The position numbers and the translations under genes are program-made. A stretch of 64,000 nt of DNA, from assembly GCF_002245895.1 (NCBI RefSeq), contig NZ_NPJZ01000001.1, positions 4,376,501 to 4,440,500 of the forward strand, in the 5' to 3' direction. The DNA is from Rhodococcus sp. OK302. GTDB lineage: Bacteria > Actinomycetota > Actinomycetes > Mycobacteriales > Mycobacteriaceae. Shown in pieces: positions 26,180 to 34,818 of the stretch. The notes beneath the pieces are model-generated. The model did no database searches and had not been told where the DNA came from. It was given only the letters and a program-made list of their open reading frames with translations. The number at the start of each line of letters is the position of its first letter. The stretch's first letter is position 1.

Positions 26180-26596
26180 ATGAGACCACTCCACGCCCTA
26201 CGCCGAGCATCGATCGCCGCCGGAATCGGGCTCGCGCTGCTCGTTGGTGCACAACCTGCAGCCGCCGCACCGACCGGCACGGTTTTCCCCGTTCCAGTTA
26301 TAGGGGCCTCGGTCTCTCCGACCGGACTCCCCTCCGTGGGCGTCATGTACGTGACCGCCAGGACCGATCTGACGACGCCGGGCATCACCCAATTCACCGG
26401 GGATCGCTACTGCTGCGTCTTCATTCATTGGCGAAACATCTCAACCGGCGCAACGGGCACCGCGTACCTCGGATATCCAAGCGTCGAGGCCCAAACAGGG
26501 TCCGGAGCCGTGGTCGCCACCATCACGGTACCGACTGGACCTGCCGGGTACCCCGCAGTCATGAGTCCAGGCGCCGGCGCCTGGACGGTTCCCTGA
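26180..26596 (+). CDS. Small secreted protein between duplicated tRNA-Leu genes
   Basis: A 138-residue protein with a typical signal peptide (MRPLHALRRASIAAG, then hydrophobic GLALLVGAQPAAAAP; cleavage near AAA-AP). The mature part of about 107 residues is rich in Thr, Gly, Val and Pro with an adjacent Cys pair (YCCVF) and looks like an all-beta domain. AGGGG precedes the ATG. I do not recognise the family; small mycobacterial and rhodococcal secreted proteins of this size are common. It is the only gene in the segment bounded by two direct repeats that each carry a tRNA-Leu gene, so it may be recently acquired or carried by the duplication. Confidence 0.65.
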   Translation: MRPLHALRRASIAAGIGLALLVGAQPAAAAPTGTVFPVPVIGASVSPTGLPSVGVMYVTARTDLTTPGITQFTGDRYCCVFIHWRNISTGATGTAYLGYPSVEAQTGSGAVVATITVPTGPAGYPAVMSPGAGAWTVP

Positions 26597-26710
26597 CCGA
26601 ACCAGCGGAGCGCATTCATCGCTGCCACCGCGGACATTGGTACTCCACACCCCTGCACAGAACATCGACGTGGAGTTAAGGGCACACAAAACATGCCCCG
26701 AGTAGGCGAT

Positions 26711-26740
26711 TTGGGAGTCAGGGACGGCATCGGATACTCT
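26711..26740 (+). promoter_or_regulatory. Promoter of the second tRNA-Leu gene
   Basis: TTGGGA at 26711-26716 and TACTCT at 26735-26740, with an 18-base spacer; a near copy of the boxes at 25852-25880. Confidence 0.5.
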
Positions 26741-26767
26741 TTCCCTGCACCGCGAAATCGGTGCCGA

Positions 26768-26853
26768 GTCCGAGTGGCGGAATGGCAGACGCGCTAGCTT
26801 GAGGTGCTAGTGTCCTATTAACGGACGTGGGGGTTCAAGTCCCCCCTCGGACA
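26768..26853 (+). tRNA. tRNA-Leu (anticodon GAG), copy 2
   Basis: Identical over all 86 bases to the gene at 25908-25993, with the same anticodon GAG and no encoded CCA. Confidence 0.96.
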
Positions 26854-26873
26854 CTCTGTGTTGAGACAGACAG

Positions 26874-26906
26874 GAAAAGCTCCGGTTCATTGAACCGGAG
26901 CTTTTC
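26874..26906 (+). terminator. Terminator of tRNA-Leu copy 2
   Basis: A perfect 15-bp stem, arms 26874-26888 and 26892-26906, ending in TTTTC. Its sequence is unrelated to the terminator of copy 1. Confidence 0.88.
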
Positions 26907-26979
26907 TCGTAAGATGGCAACGTTCCCACACCGGGGAGCAGTCCGCGCGAGCGGCGATCGAGATGGAACAGAAGTTCAA

Positions 26980-28479
26980 GTGGATACAGATACACGGCAG
27001 TCCGACGTAACAGTTTCAGAATCTGCCTTGGCAGAACTGACCGGACTCGACCCCGCAGAACTCGCGATCTGTTTGAAGGTTCTGCGCGAAGCCGCCGAAC
27101 TCGACGACGAACATCCAGACTCCGTCACGATGCAGCGTGCCGTCGGCCATCTGTTCAAGCGACTCAAGAAGAAGCGTCGACTGGCCTCACGCGCGGCCGT
27201 CAACGAAGCAGACCGTGAGGTCGTCGCTGCTACGGCAACGGGTTCACCGGATCGTATCGACGACGAGACCGCCGGCATCGCGATCAAGTCCAACACTGCC
27301 GGTTCCATCGCGGGCACTCTCATCAAGGCGCGCCCTTGCTACATCTGCAAGCAGCGCTACACACAGGTCGACGCCTTCTATCACCAACTGTGCCCGGACT
27401 GCGCATTGATGAGCCGCAGCAAGCGTGACGCCAGTACCGATCTGACGGGACGCCGCGCGCTCCTGACCGGTGGCCGCGCCAAGATCGGTATGTACATCGC
27501 CTTGCGTCTGCTGCGCGACGGCGCACACCTGACCATCACCACGCGCTTCCCCAACGACGCGATTCGCCGATTCAAGGCGATGGAAGACAGCGCCGAGTGG
27601 ATTCACCGTCTGCGCATCGTCGGCATCGACCTCCGCGATCCGGCGCAGGTTGTTGCGCTCGCCGATTCCGTTGCGGCACAAGGCCCTCTCGACATTCTGA
27701 TCAACAATGCCGCCCAGACCGTACGTCGGTCCCCCGGCGCCTACGGCGCTTTGGTCGACGCCGAGGCCAGTGCACTTCCCGCGGGCGAACTTCCGGACGT
27801 CGTCACGTTCGGTAAGACCAGCGACGCACACCCGGCTGCGCTGGCAGGTTCACTGTCGGACGTTGCTGCCCTGACAACCGGCAATCTTTCGGCCGACGCC
27901 GTCAGCTCGCTGGCCCTGGTCGCAAAATCCGCTTCACCCGATCGCATCGAACAGGGCATCGCTATCGACGCCGGCGGACTCCTCCCCGACCTCGCACACA
28001 GCAACAGCTGGGTTCAGACCGTCGAAGAGGTCGACCCGATCGAGCTTCTCGAAGTTCAACTGTGCAACTCTGTTGCCCCGTTCATCCTCGTCTCGCGTTT
28101 GCGTCCGTCGATGGCAGCATCCGATGCGCGTCGCAAGTACGTCGTGAACGTCTCCGCAATGGAAGGCCAGTTCAGCCGCGCGTACAAGGGTCCGGGCCAC
28201 CCGCACACCAATATGGCCAAGGCCGCACTGAACATGCTGACCCGCACCAGTTCCAAGGAAATGCTCGAAGACGGCATCCTCATGACTGCCGTCGACACCG
28301 GGTGGATCACCGACGAACGTCCGCATTTCACCAAGATGCGGCTGGCCGACGAAGGGTTCCATGCCCCACTCGACCTGGTCGACGGCGCAGCCCGCGTGTA
28401 CGACCCCATCGTCCAGGGCGAACTGGGCGTCGACATCCACGGCTGCTTCCTCAAGGACTACAAGCCTTCACCGTGGTGA
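26980..28479 (+). CDS. SDR-fold protein with N-terminal zinc-finger-like region and altered active site
   Basis: About 499 residues from the GTG at 26980. The ATG at 26914 is an alternative but overlaps a -10-like TAAGAT (26910-26915), so I prefer the later start; neither has a strong ribosome site. The N-terminal part has a Leu/Glu-rich helix and a basic KRLKKKRRLASR segment, then a four-Cys cluster CYICK...CPDC (about residues 115-137) like a small zinc finger. The rest is a Rossmann short-chain dehydrogenase: LLTGGRAKIGMYIALRLLRDGA for the cofactor, DILINNAAQT, and VVNVSAMEG with Ser. The usual YxxxK is TNMAK, so Thr replaces the catalytic Tyr. A substrate insert lies around 245-330. Function unknown. 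The stop codon falls in the first unit of a 28-bp repeat. Confidence 0.78.
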   Translation: MDTDTRQSDVTVSESALAELTGLDPAELAICLKVLREAAELDDEHPDSVTMQRAVGHLFKRLKKKRRLASRAAVNEADREVVAATATGSPDRIDDETAGIAIKSNTAGSIAGTLIKARPCYICKQRYTQVDAFYHQLCPDCALMSRSKRDASTDLTGRRALLTGGRAKIGMYIALRLLRDGAHLTITTRFPNDAIRRFKAMEDSAEWIHRLRIVGIDLRDPAQVVALADSVAAQGPLDILINNAAQTVRRSPGAYGALVDAEASALPAGELPDVVTFGKTSDAHPAALAGSLSDVAALTTGNLSADAVSSLALVAKSASPDRIEQGIAIDAGGLLPDLAHSNSWVQTVEEVDPIELLEVQLCNSVAPFILVSRLRPSMAASDARRKYVVNVSAMEGQFSRAYKGPGHPHTNMAKAALNMLTRTSSKEMLEDGILMTAVDTGWITDERPHFTKMRLADEGFHAPLDLVDGAARVYDPIVQGELGVDIHGCFLKDYKPSPW

Positions 28480-28653
28480 GGTGACCGCCGAGCGTCCACA
28501 GTGGTGAGGTGACCGCCGAGCGTCCACAGTGGTGAGGTGACCGCCGAGCGTCCACAGTGGTGAGGTGACCGCCGAGCGTCCACAGTGGTGAGGTGACCGC
28601 CGAGCGTCCACAGTGGTGAGGTGACCGCCGAGCGTCCACGGTGGTGAGGTGAC
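28473..28653 (+). repeat. 28-bp tandem repeat (minisatellite), six units plus a partial
   Basis: Unit starts (GTGGTGAGGTGAC...) fall at 28473, 28501, 28529, 28557, 28585, 28613 and 28641. Six full units are essentially identical (one base changes at the end of the sixth) and the seventh is cut after 13 bases. There are no spacers, so this is not a CRISPR. The first unit includes the stop codon of the SDR-like gene. Since 28 is not a multiple of three, all frames are open in the antisense direction, which makes false ORFs there. Confidence 0.95.
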
Positions 28654-28804
28654 TGCACCCACCCCCCCACCGGGATGTGGCGACTTCGACACTGCCTGAG
28701 CGCCGTGTCGAGTCCCGCATTCCGGTAGCCGAACGCAATTGCAGACGATAATGGGCTACGCCCCTGCCATCGACTGGGGCACCGGCAATCAATTCGGAGG
28801 AACC

Positions 28805-29218
28805 ATGGCGATCGCTGTCGTACACAAGGACAGCCCGGAGGGCCGGGCTGCCATCGTCGCCGGCGCACGCGAGTCCGTGAATCGACGCGAACCACTTCTG
28901 GTTCTGCATGTCATCGACGACATCAATCTCGCAGAAACCGACGAAGACAGCGCGGCATTGCGCGGAGAGATCCAATCGGCGCTCGACGCCGGCGGATTCT
29001 CCGAGACGCCGTGGGAACTTCGCACGACGGAGCATGACGGCGACCCGGTCACGGCGTTGGTCCAGCTGACCGAGTCCACCGGTGCGGGGCTCTTGATCGT
29101 CGGAACGCGTCGTATGTCCCCCATCGGCAAGTTTCTCTTGGAACGGCCGCTCCAGCGCCTCCTCCTCGAAGTCGAGGTACCGATCCTCGTCGTCAAGGAC
29201 CCCCTACCCTCAGAGTGA
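28805..29218 (+). CDS. Universal stress protein (UspA-like)
   Basis: A 137-residue single-domain USP. The first strand MAIAVVHKDSPEGRAAI and the C-terminal block LLIVGTRRMSPIGKFLLERPLQRLLLEVEVPILVVK match the fold. The ATP-binding glycine pattern G-x2-G-x9-G(S/T) is not kept (GTRRMSPIG), so it may not bind ATP. A strong GGAGG lies before the ATG at 28805; open codons further up are not needed. The next gene begins 44 bases after the stop, and a CRP-like site overlaps this stop codon. Confidence 0.85.
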   Translation: MAIAVVHKDSPEGRAAIVAGARESVNRREPLLVLHVIDDINLAETDEDSAALRGEIQSALDAGGFSETPWELRTTEHDGDPVTALVQLTESTGAGLLIVGTRRMSPIGKFLLERPLQRLLLEVEVPILVVKDPLPSE

Positions 29219-29229
29219 TCTCCATCACA
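29214..29229 (+). promoter_or_regulatory. CRP/GlxR-like site
   Basis: AGTGA-TCTCCA-TCACA matches 9 of 10 fixed positions of the TGTGA-N6-TCACA consensus. A -10 hexamer TAGGCT lies at 29251-29256, six bases before the ATG at 29263. If transcription starts at that ATG, the site centre is at -41.5, the classical class II activator position. Confidence 0.55.
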
Positions 29230-29262
29230 CCGGATCAGGGTGCTCGTTTGTAGGCTGATGCC

Positions 29263-30510
29263 ATGTCTGAACCTGAGCTCGACATCATCGTCTACGGAGC
29301 GAGCGGCTTCGTCGGAAAACTCCTGGCCGAGTATCTGGTGAAAAATGCACCTGCAGGCATCAAGATCGGTCTCGGTGGTCGCTCGCTCGAAAAGCTGGCT
29401 GAAGTCCGGGCAACGCTCGGTGCCGCTGCGGCTGAACTCCCCCTGGTCATTGCCGACGCCGACGACCCCACCGCGTTGAAGGTTCTTGCGATGCGAACCC
29501 GCGTCGTTGCCACGACCGTCGGTCCGTACGCAAAGTACGGACACGCCCTGGCTCATGCCTGCGCTGCTGCCGGCACCGACTACGTCGATCTCACCGGCGA
29601 GGTCCTCTTCCATCGGGACAGCATCGACGCCAATCACGACCTTGCGGTGTCCACCGGCGCACGCATCGTCCACTCGTGTGGATTCGATTCCATCCCTTCG
29701 GATCTGGGCGTTCACGTCCTGCACAAGTTGGTCCAAGCCGATGATGCCGGCGAGATGACCGACACCACGTTGGTCGTGACCTCACTGCGAGGCGGTATCA
29801 GCGGCGGCACCATCGATTCAGTCCGAAATCAGATCGACGTGTCGAAAGATGATGCGCGCCTGAGGAAATTGGCCGCGTCGCCGTACTCGCTGAGCCCTGA
29901 CCGTGAGCGCGAACCGGATCTCGGTCGCCAGAGCGACGTGACGGTCGTCGACGGCCGGAAGATCAGCCCTTCGTTGAAAGGATGGAAGGCGCCGTTCTTC
30001 ATGGCGTCCTACAACACCCGCGTCGTCCGGCGCAGTAACGCACTGCGGGACTGGGCCTACGGCAAGAAATTCAAGTACAGCGAGGTGATGAGCGTCGGAT
30101 CTTCCGTCATCTCACCAGTGGTTGCCGGCGGTGTGGCGCTCGGACTCGGCGCCCTGATTGCCGGGCTGGCACTTCCCCCGACGCGATTCCTCCTCGACAA
30201 GGTGCTCCCCGCGCCCGGCGAAGGTCCGAGCGAGGACGCGCAGAAGAAGGGGCATTTCACGCTCGACGTCTTCACCGTCACGACCACCGGAGCCCGGTAC
30301 CGATCACGCGTCCGCGCGCAAGGCGACCCCGGATACAGCGCAACGGCAGTGATGCTCGGCGAATCAGCGTTGAGCCTGGCAGTCGACAGTGCTGAAGACA
30401 CATCACTACCCAAGGCCGCCGGCGTCCTGACCCCGTCCACGGCGTTGGGAGATGTCCTGGTCGAGCGTCTGCGCAGCGCAGGTTTCGAAATATCGGCCAA
30501 GAAACTCTGA
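29263..30510 (+). CDS. Saccharopine dehydrogenase-like / trans-acting enoyl reductase family protein
   Basis: A 415-residue protein. The N-terminal Rossmann motif is IIVYGASGFVGKLLAEYL (residues 5-22), and the conserved GFDSIPSDLG is at about 141-150. A hydrophobic segment VISPVVAGGVALGLGALIAGLAL near residue 285 suggests membrane association. Family members in mycobacteria (for example Rv2953) are trans-acting enoyl reductases of lipid synthesis; others are of unknown role. The gene starts directly at the predicted transcription start (leaderless) and sits under a CRP-like site. A damaged copy of its 3' end follows at 30525-30733. Confidence 0.85.
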   Translation: MSEPELDIIVYGASGFVGKLLAEYLVKNAPAGIKIGLGGRSLEKLAEVRATLGAAAAELPLVIADADDPTALKVLAMRTRVVATTVGPYAKYGHALAHACAAAGTDYVDLTGEVLFHRDSIDANHDLAVSTGARIVHSCGFDSIPSDLGVHVLHKLVQADDAGEMTDTTLVVTSLRGGISGGTIDSVRNQIDVSKDDARLRKLAASPYSLSPDREREPDLGRQSDVTVVDGRKISPSLKGWKAPFFMASYNTRVVRRSNALRDWAYGKKFKYSEVMSVGSSVISPVVAGGVALGLGALIAGLALPPTRFLLDKVLPAPGEGPSEDAQKKGHFTLDVFTVTTTGARYRSRVRAQGDPGYSATAVMLGESALSLAVDSAEDTSLPKAAGVLTPSTALGDVLVERLRSAGFEISAKKL

Positions 30511-30524
30511 CCGGGCAACTTCGA

Positions 30525-30733
30525 TGTCGGCGTCCCCGGCGACTCGGGATATAGTTCTCGGCAGTGATGCTCGGCGAATCAGTGCCGAGTACTGCTGCCA
30601 ACAACACAGAATTGCCCCGAAAACGCAGCATTACCCAACGCTGCGGACGTCCTCACCCCGGCCACAGCCGGGAGATGTCCTGGTCGAACGTCTGTGTTGT
30701 GCAGAGTTCGAGGTCCCCGCGGGCCGAGTGTGA
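30525..30733 (+). pseudogene. Decayed duplicate of the 3' end of the preceding reductase gene
   Basis: This stretch resembles the last about 190 bases of the gene at 29263-30510. Shared blocks include GTGATGCTCGGCGAATCAG (30346 and 30563 regions) and GGGAGATGTCCTGGTCGA. In the last part the peptide [20 protein letters not shown] matches [20 protein letters not shown] of the intact gene, but the earlier match (VMLGES...) is in another frame, so a frameshift divides it. No 5' part or start exists. It is either a remnant of a tandem paralogue or a partial duplication. Confidence 0.75.
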
Positions 30734-30839
30734 TGAATCCATCGAGGCTCTGTCCCCCCGCGAGATACTCACGAGTAACATTGATTGCGGTTCATGGCAC
30801 CCGTCGCGGTGCTCCGATTTCGGAAAAGTGAGGCTATTC

Positions 30840-33026
30840 ATGACTGAGCGCGTTCAGGTCGGCAGTCTGCAGGTTGCGAAGGTTCTCTACGACTTCGTTG
30901 TCGAGGAGGCACTTCCCGGTACCGGTGTAGACGCCGAGACGTTCTGGGCCGGCGCTGACAAGGTCATCACCGAGCTCGCCCCGAAGAACCGCGCGCTGCT
31001 TGCCAAGCGTGACGATTTGCAGGCAAAGATCGATCAGTGGCACCGCGACCACTCCGGCGCTCCCCTCGACGCCGCCGCCTACAAGGCTTTCCTGCAGGAA
31101 ATCGGATACCTCCTGCCGACGCCGGCACCGTTCTCGGTCACGACAGCAAATGTGGATACCGAAATCACGTCGACGGCCGGCCCGCAGTTGGTCGTCCCGA
31201 TTCTCAACGCGCGCTTCGCACTCAACGCGTCCAACGCCCGTTGGGGTTCGTTGTACGACGCGTTGTACGGCACCAACGCCATCTCCGAGGAGAACGGCGC
31301 CGAGAAGGGTTCGGGCTACAACAAGGTTCGCGGCGACAAAGTCATCGCCTGGGCTCGTGAATTCCTTGACGCGGCAGCACCTCTCGCGTCGGGATCGCAT
31401 GCAGATTCCACCAAGTACGCGATCGACGGCACCGACGTCAAGGTCACGCTCGCCGACGGCACCGTCACAACGCTCGCCCAGCCGGAGAAGTTCGTCGGCT
31501 ACCTCGGCGACAAGGATGCCCCCACCAGCATCTTGCTGCGGAACAACGGACTGCACGCCGAGATCCAGATCGACGCGGCCTCCCCGATCGGCAGCACGGA
31601 CGCGGCCGGCGTCAAGGATGTCGTACTCGAGTCTGCTGTCACCACGATCATGGACTTCGAGGATTCGGTCGCCGCTGTCGACGCCGACGACAAGGTTGTC
31701 GGTTACCGCAACTGGTTGGGCCTCAATCGCGGCGATCTGTCCGAGGAGATCAAGAAGGGCGCCAAGTCCTTCACCCGCACCCTCAACGGTGACCGTAAGT
31801 ACACGGCTGTCGACGGCAGCGAACTCAGCCTGCATGGCCGTTCACTCCTGTTTGTCCGCAACGTCGGACACCTCATGACCAACCCCGCAATCCTCGACGC
31901 CGAAGGCAACGAGGTCCCCGAAGGCATCCTCGACGCCTTGATCACCAGCGCCTGCGCTGTTCACGGCCTGACGATCAGCGAAGCCAACGGCCCGCACGAC
32001 AACAGCCGTACGGGCTCGATCTACATCGTCAAGCCCAAGCAGCACGGTCCCGAGGAAGTTGCCTTCACCACCGAACTGTTCGGTCGTGTCGAGCAGGTCC
32101 TCGGCTTGCCCGAGAACACGCTCAAGGTCGGCATCATGGACGAAGAGCGTCGTACGACGGTCAACCTCGCTGCCTGCATCAAGGAAGCCAGCGACCGTGT
32201 TGTGTTCATCAACACCGGCTTCCTCGACCGCACGGGCGACGAGATCCACACCTCCATGGAAGCCGGCGCGATGGTGCGCAAGGGCGAGATGAAGAAGCAG
32301 AAGTGGATCGGCGCCTACGAGGACTGGAACGTCGATACCGGCTTGGCCTGCGGCCTGCAGGGCAAGGCTCAGATCGGCAAGGGTATGTGGGCCATGACCG
32401 AACTGATGGCTGACATGCTCGAGCAGAAGATCGGCCACCCCAAGGCCGGCGCAAACACCGCGTGGGTCCCCTCGCCCACCGGCGCAACCCTGCACGCGAC
32501 GCACTACCACCGCGTCGATGTCTTCGCTGTTCAGGACGAGTTGAAGGGTAAGCCTCGCGCCACCGTCGACGACATCCTGACTATCCCGCTCGCACCCAGC
32601 ACCGACTGGACGGACGCGGAGAAGAAGGAAGAACTCGACAACAACTGCCAGTCCATCCTCGGCTACGTCGTCCGCTGGATCGACGCCGGCGTCGGCTGCT
32701 CCAAGGTTCCCGACATCCACGATGTCGCGCTCATGGAGGACCGCGCGACCCTGCGCATCTCGAGCCAGTTGCTCGCCAACTGGTTGCGTCACGGCATCGT
32801 CAGTGAGACGGACGTCGTGTCTGCACTCGAACGCATGGCACCGGTTGTCGACCGTCAGAACGACGGCGACGCCGAATACCGCAACATGGCACCGGATTTC
32901 GATTCCAACATCGCATTCCAGGCAGCCAAGGAACTGATTCTCGAGGGCGCGAAGCAGCCCAGCGGATACACGGAGCCGATCCTGCACCGTCGTCGCCGCG
33001 AGTACAAGGCCGCCAACGCCTCATAG
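30840..33026 (+). CDS. glcB: Malate synthase G
   Basis: Condenses glyoxylate with acetyl-CoA to malate, the second step of the glyoxylate bypass, in the cytoplasm. The 728-residue length is that of the single-chain G isoform (741 in M. tuberculosis). Recognisable stretches are [27 protein letters not shown], the acidic Mg-binding segment [38 protein letters not shown] and the C-terminal [16 protein letters not shown] chose the ATG at 30840 (MTERVQVG) with GTGAGG upstream; the frame is open to 30564 but that part lies in the pseudogene region. A terminator follows at 33041-33079. Confidence 0.97.
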   Translation: MTERVQVGSLQVAKVLYDFVVEEALPGTGVDAETFWAGADKVITELAPKNRALLAKRDDLQAKIDQWHRDHSGAPLDAAAYKAFLQEIGYLLPTPAPFSVTTANVDTEITSTAGPQLVVPILNARFALNASNARWGSLYDALYGTNAISEENGAEKGSGYNKVRGDKVIAWAREFLDAAAPLASGSHADSTKYAIDGTDVKVTLADGTVTTLAQPEKFVGYLGDKDAPTSILLRNNGLHAEIQIDAASPIGSTDAAGVKDVVLESAVTTIMDFEDSVAAVDADDKVVGYRNWLGLNRGDLSEEIKKGAKSFTRTLNGDRKYTAVDGSELSLHGRSLLFVRNVGHLMTNPAILDAEGNEVPEGILDALITSACAVHGLTISEANGPHDNSRTGSIYIVKPKQHGPEEVAFTTELFGRVEQVLGLPENTLKVGIMDEERRTTVNLAACIKEASDRVVFINTGFLDRTGDEIHTSMEAGAMVRKGEMKKQKWIGAYEDWNVDTGLACGLQGKAQIGKGMWAMTELMADMLEQKIGHPKAGANTAWVPSPTGATLHATHYHRVDVFAVQDELKGKPRATVDDILTIPLAPSTDWTDAEKKEELDNNCQSILGYVVRWIDAGVGCSKVPDIHDVALMEDRATLRISSQLLANWLRHGIVSETDVVSALERMAPVVDRQNDGDAEYRNMAPDFDSNIAFQAAKELILEGAKQPSGYTEPILHRRRREYKAANAS

Positions 33027-33040
33027 CTCCTGACGCATTC

Positions 33041-33079
33041 CGAACGGCCTCGACACCGAAGTGGTGTCGGGGCCGTTCG
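33041..33079 (+). terminator. Terminator of glcB
   Basis: A 17-bp stem with one mismatch, arms 33041-33057 and 33063-33079, and a 5-base loop. Confidence 0.75.
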
Positions 33080-33141
33080 CGTTTGATCATCACTAGACTG
33101 GCCTGAACACAATCTTCGAGCGACCGAGGCGGGCAAGGTAC

Positions 33142-34818
33142 GTGGGCGAACATCGCGGCGGTTCAAGCGCCAGAGGCATCAGCAAGGGACCGATCTTCGT
33201 GGTCGTACTGATAGTGCTGATCGTGGCGGGTTTTTTCGGCTGGAAAGCGCTCGGCAGTCGGATCGCCGATCAGGGCGATCAGGCTGCGGGGACGTGCGTC
33301 GAGGGTGGCAAGACGCTCGATGTCACCGCCGATCCGTCCATTGCCCCGCAGATCGAAGAACTGGGAAAGCGGTACACCCAGACCTCGCCCGTGGTTCGGG
33401 ACCACTGCATCACCATTGCCGTACACGGCGCGCCGACGCCTGCTGTCGGGGCGGCGCTTGCTGCCGGTGCCCAATCGACTTGGGATGCCGCGGCACTCGG
33501 GCCGCGACCAGGCCTGTGGGTCGCCCAGAGTTCGTTCGATACCGCGTCATTGGCCGGACAGTCGGTCATGAACGGCGAACCGCGATCGCTCGCAACGTCG
33601 CCACTCGTCCTGGCCGTCAGTCCTGATACGGCGGCCTCGTTGAAATCCGCCGGCGCTGCCTGGAAGTCGCTGCCATCGGAGTTGACGATGGCACTTCCCG
33701 TCGGCAGTACCGAAACCGTCATGTCAACGCAAGCCGTCGCCGCCGACGTGTCCGGAGCCGGAGCAGGTCCGGTCACCACTGAGCAGGCTCGCTCCAGCCC
33801 GGTAACCTCCGCGTTGACCACCCTGGCACTTCGCTTCCAGACCCTGCCGAACCCGCCGGCCACCACCGCCGACGCACTGGCAGCCTTGTCCAGCGGAGCG
33901 CCGGATACTGTCAAAGCTGTTCCCACAACAGAACAGTCGATCGCGCAATCCGCGAACCCCGCTATGACGGCGTACTCCCCGATCGGTTCTACGCCCGTCG
34001 CCGACTACCCGGCCGTCGTAGTTTCCGGCGCGGGTATCGACGAGACTTCCTCGCGCGCGGCAGCCCAATTCTCCGAGTACATGCGTGAGTCCGAGTCGTC
34101 GAAGATCTTCGTGGACTCCGGCTTTCGAGTGGAAGGTCAAACCGACCCCAATCTGGGAGCGCTGCCGCTGACGCGAATCGCATCCGCACTGGTGCCGGCC
34201 TCCGCAGAGACTGCAGCGGTTCTCGGCAATGTAGTGGCCAATCCGGTCTCGGTGCGCAGTGCAAGCATCGTGATGGACACATCGACTCCGATGGGCGTCG
34301 ACGACGGCGGTCGATCGCGACTGGCCAATATCGTCACGGCTCTCGAGGCTCAACTCGGCCGCAGTCCCGATGCGTCCGATGTCGGACTGGCCGCGTTCAC
34401 CACCACTGAGCGAGTGCTGGTTCCGGGCGCTCCCCTGTCCGCTCCCGATCATCGCGGCGCGCTCACTGCCGCCTTGAACGGGTTACGCGCCGAAGGAAAG
34501 TCCGCCAAATATCCGGCGCTGGCAGCGGCCTACAAGGCGGCTGTCGACGGGTACGACTCAGGCCGTACCAACTCGGTTCTCCTCGTCACTTCCAGTTCCA
34601 CGGACGAATCCACGATGACCCGGGCCGAATTGCTCAGCGCACTAGCCTCCGCGGGTAACCCTGCTCGCCCGGTTCAGGTGGACATTCTGGTTGTCGGTGC
34701 CGGCAGTGACATCTCTACTCTCCAAGACGTATCGGACCGGACCGGTGGAACGTTGATTCGCGTGGATTCGACCGCCGACCCCGCATTGGCCGGCGCTGTC
34801 GCGAAACTGCTGTCCTGA
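33142..34818 (+). CDS. Membrane-anchored solute-binding / VWA-domain protein (Rv1836c-like)
   Basis: A 558-residue protein. A single membrane segment (IFVVVLIVLIVAGFFGWKAL, residues 18-37) anchors it, with the rest outside. Residues about 60-350 look like an extracellular solute-binding fold (ADPSIAPQIEELGKRYTQ, then periodic Ala/Ser-rich lobes). Residues about 370-555 form a von Willebrand A domain (ASIVMDTSTPMGVDDGG as the MIDAS region, later NSVLLVTSSSTDESTMT). The MIDAS loop reads DTSTP rather than DxSxS, so metal binding is in doubt. The GTG start is at 33142. The stop overlaps the next start by one base. It lies next to glcB, as Rv1836c lies next to glcB in M. tuberculosis. Confidence 0.78.
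   Translation: MGEHRGGSSARGISKGPIFVVVLIVLIVAGFFGWKALGSRIADQGDQAAGTCVEGGKTLDVTADPSIAPQIEELGKRYTQTSPVVRDHCITIAVHGAPTPAVGAALAAGAQSTWDAAALGPRPGLWVAQSSFDTASLAGQSVMNGEPRSLATSPLVLAVSPDTAASLKSAGAAWKSLPSELTMALPVGSTETVMSTQAVAADVSGAGAGPVTTEQARSSPVTSALTTLALRFQTLPNPPATTADALAALSSGAPDTVKAVPTTEQSIAQSANPAMTAYSPIGSTPVADYPAVVVSGAGIDETSSRAAAQFSEYMRESESSKIFVDSGFRVEGQTDPNLGALPLTRIASALVPASAETAAVLGNVVANPVSVRSASIVMDTSTPMGVDDGGRSRLANIVTALEAQLGRSPDASDVGLAAFTTTERVLVPGAPLSAPDHRGALTAALNGLRAEGKSAKYPALAAAYKAAVDGYDSGRTNSVLLVTSSSTDESTMTRAELLSALASAGNPARPVQVDILVVGAGSDISTLQDVSDRTGGTLIRVDSTADPALAGAVAKLLS

Larger units (their letters stand above)
26705..26856 (+). repeat. Direct repeat carrying tRNA-Leu, right copy
   Basis: Partner of 25846-25996. 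The about 710 bases between the copies hold one small secreted-protein gene and the terminator of the first tRNA. Confidence 0.85.

Noticed and set aside
28473..28653. CRISPR array suggested by regular 28-bp repeats
   Set aside because: Units are directly joined with no spacers, and no cas genes lie nearby; it is a minisatellite.
28451..29035. Repeat-containing ORFs on the minus strand over the 28-bp array
   Set aside because: They arise because 28-bp units keep all frames open; they overlap two better-supported plus-strand genes.
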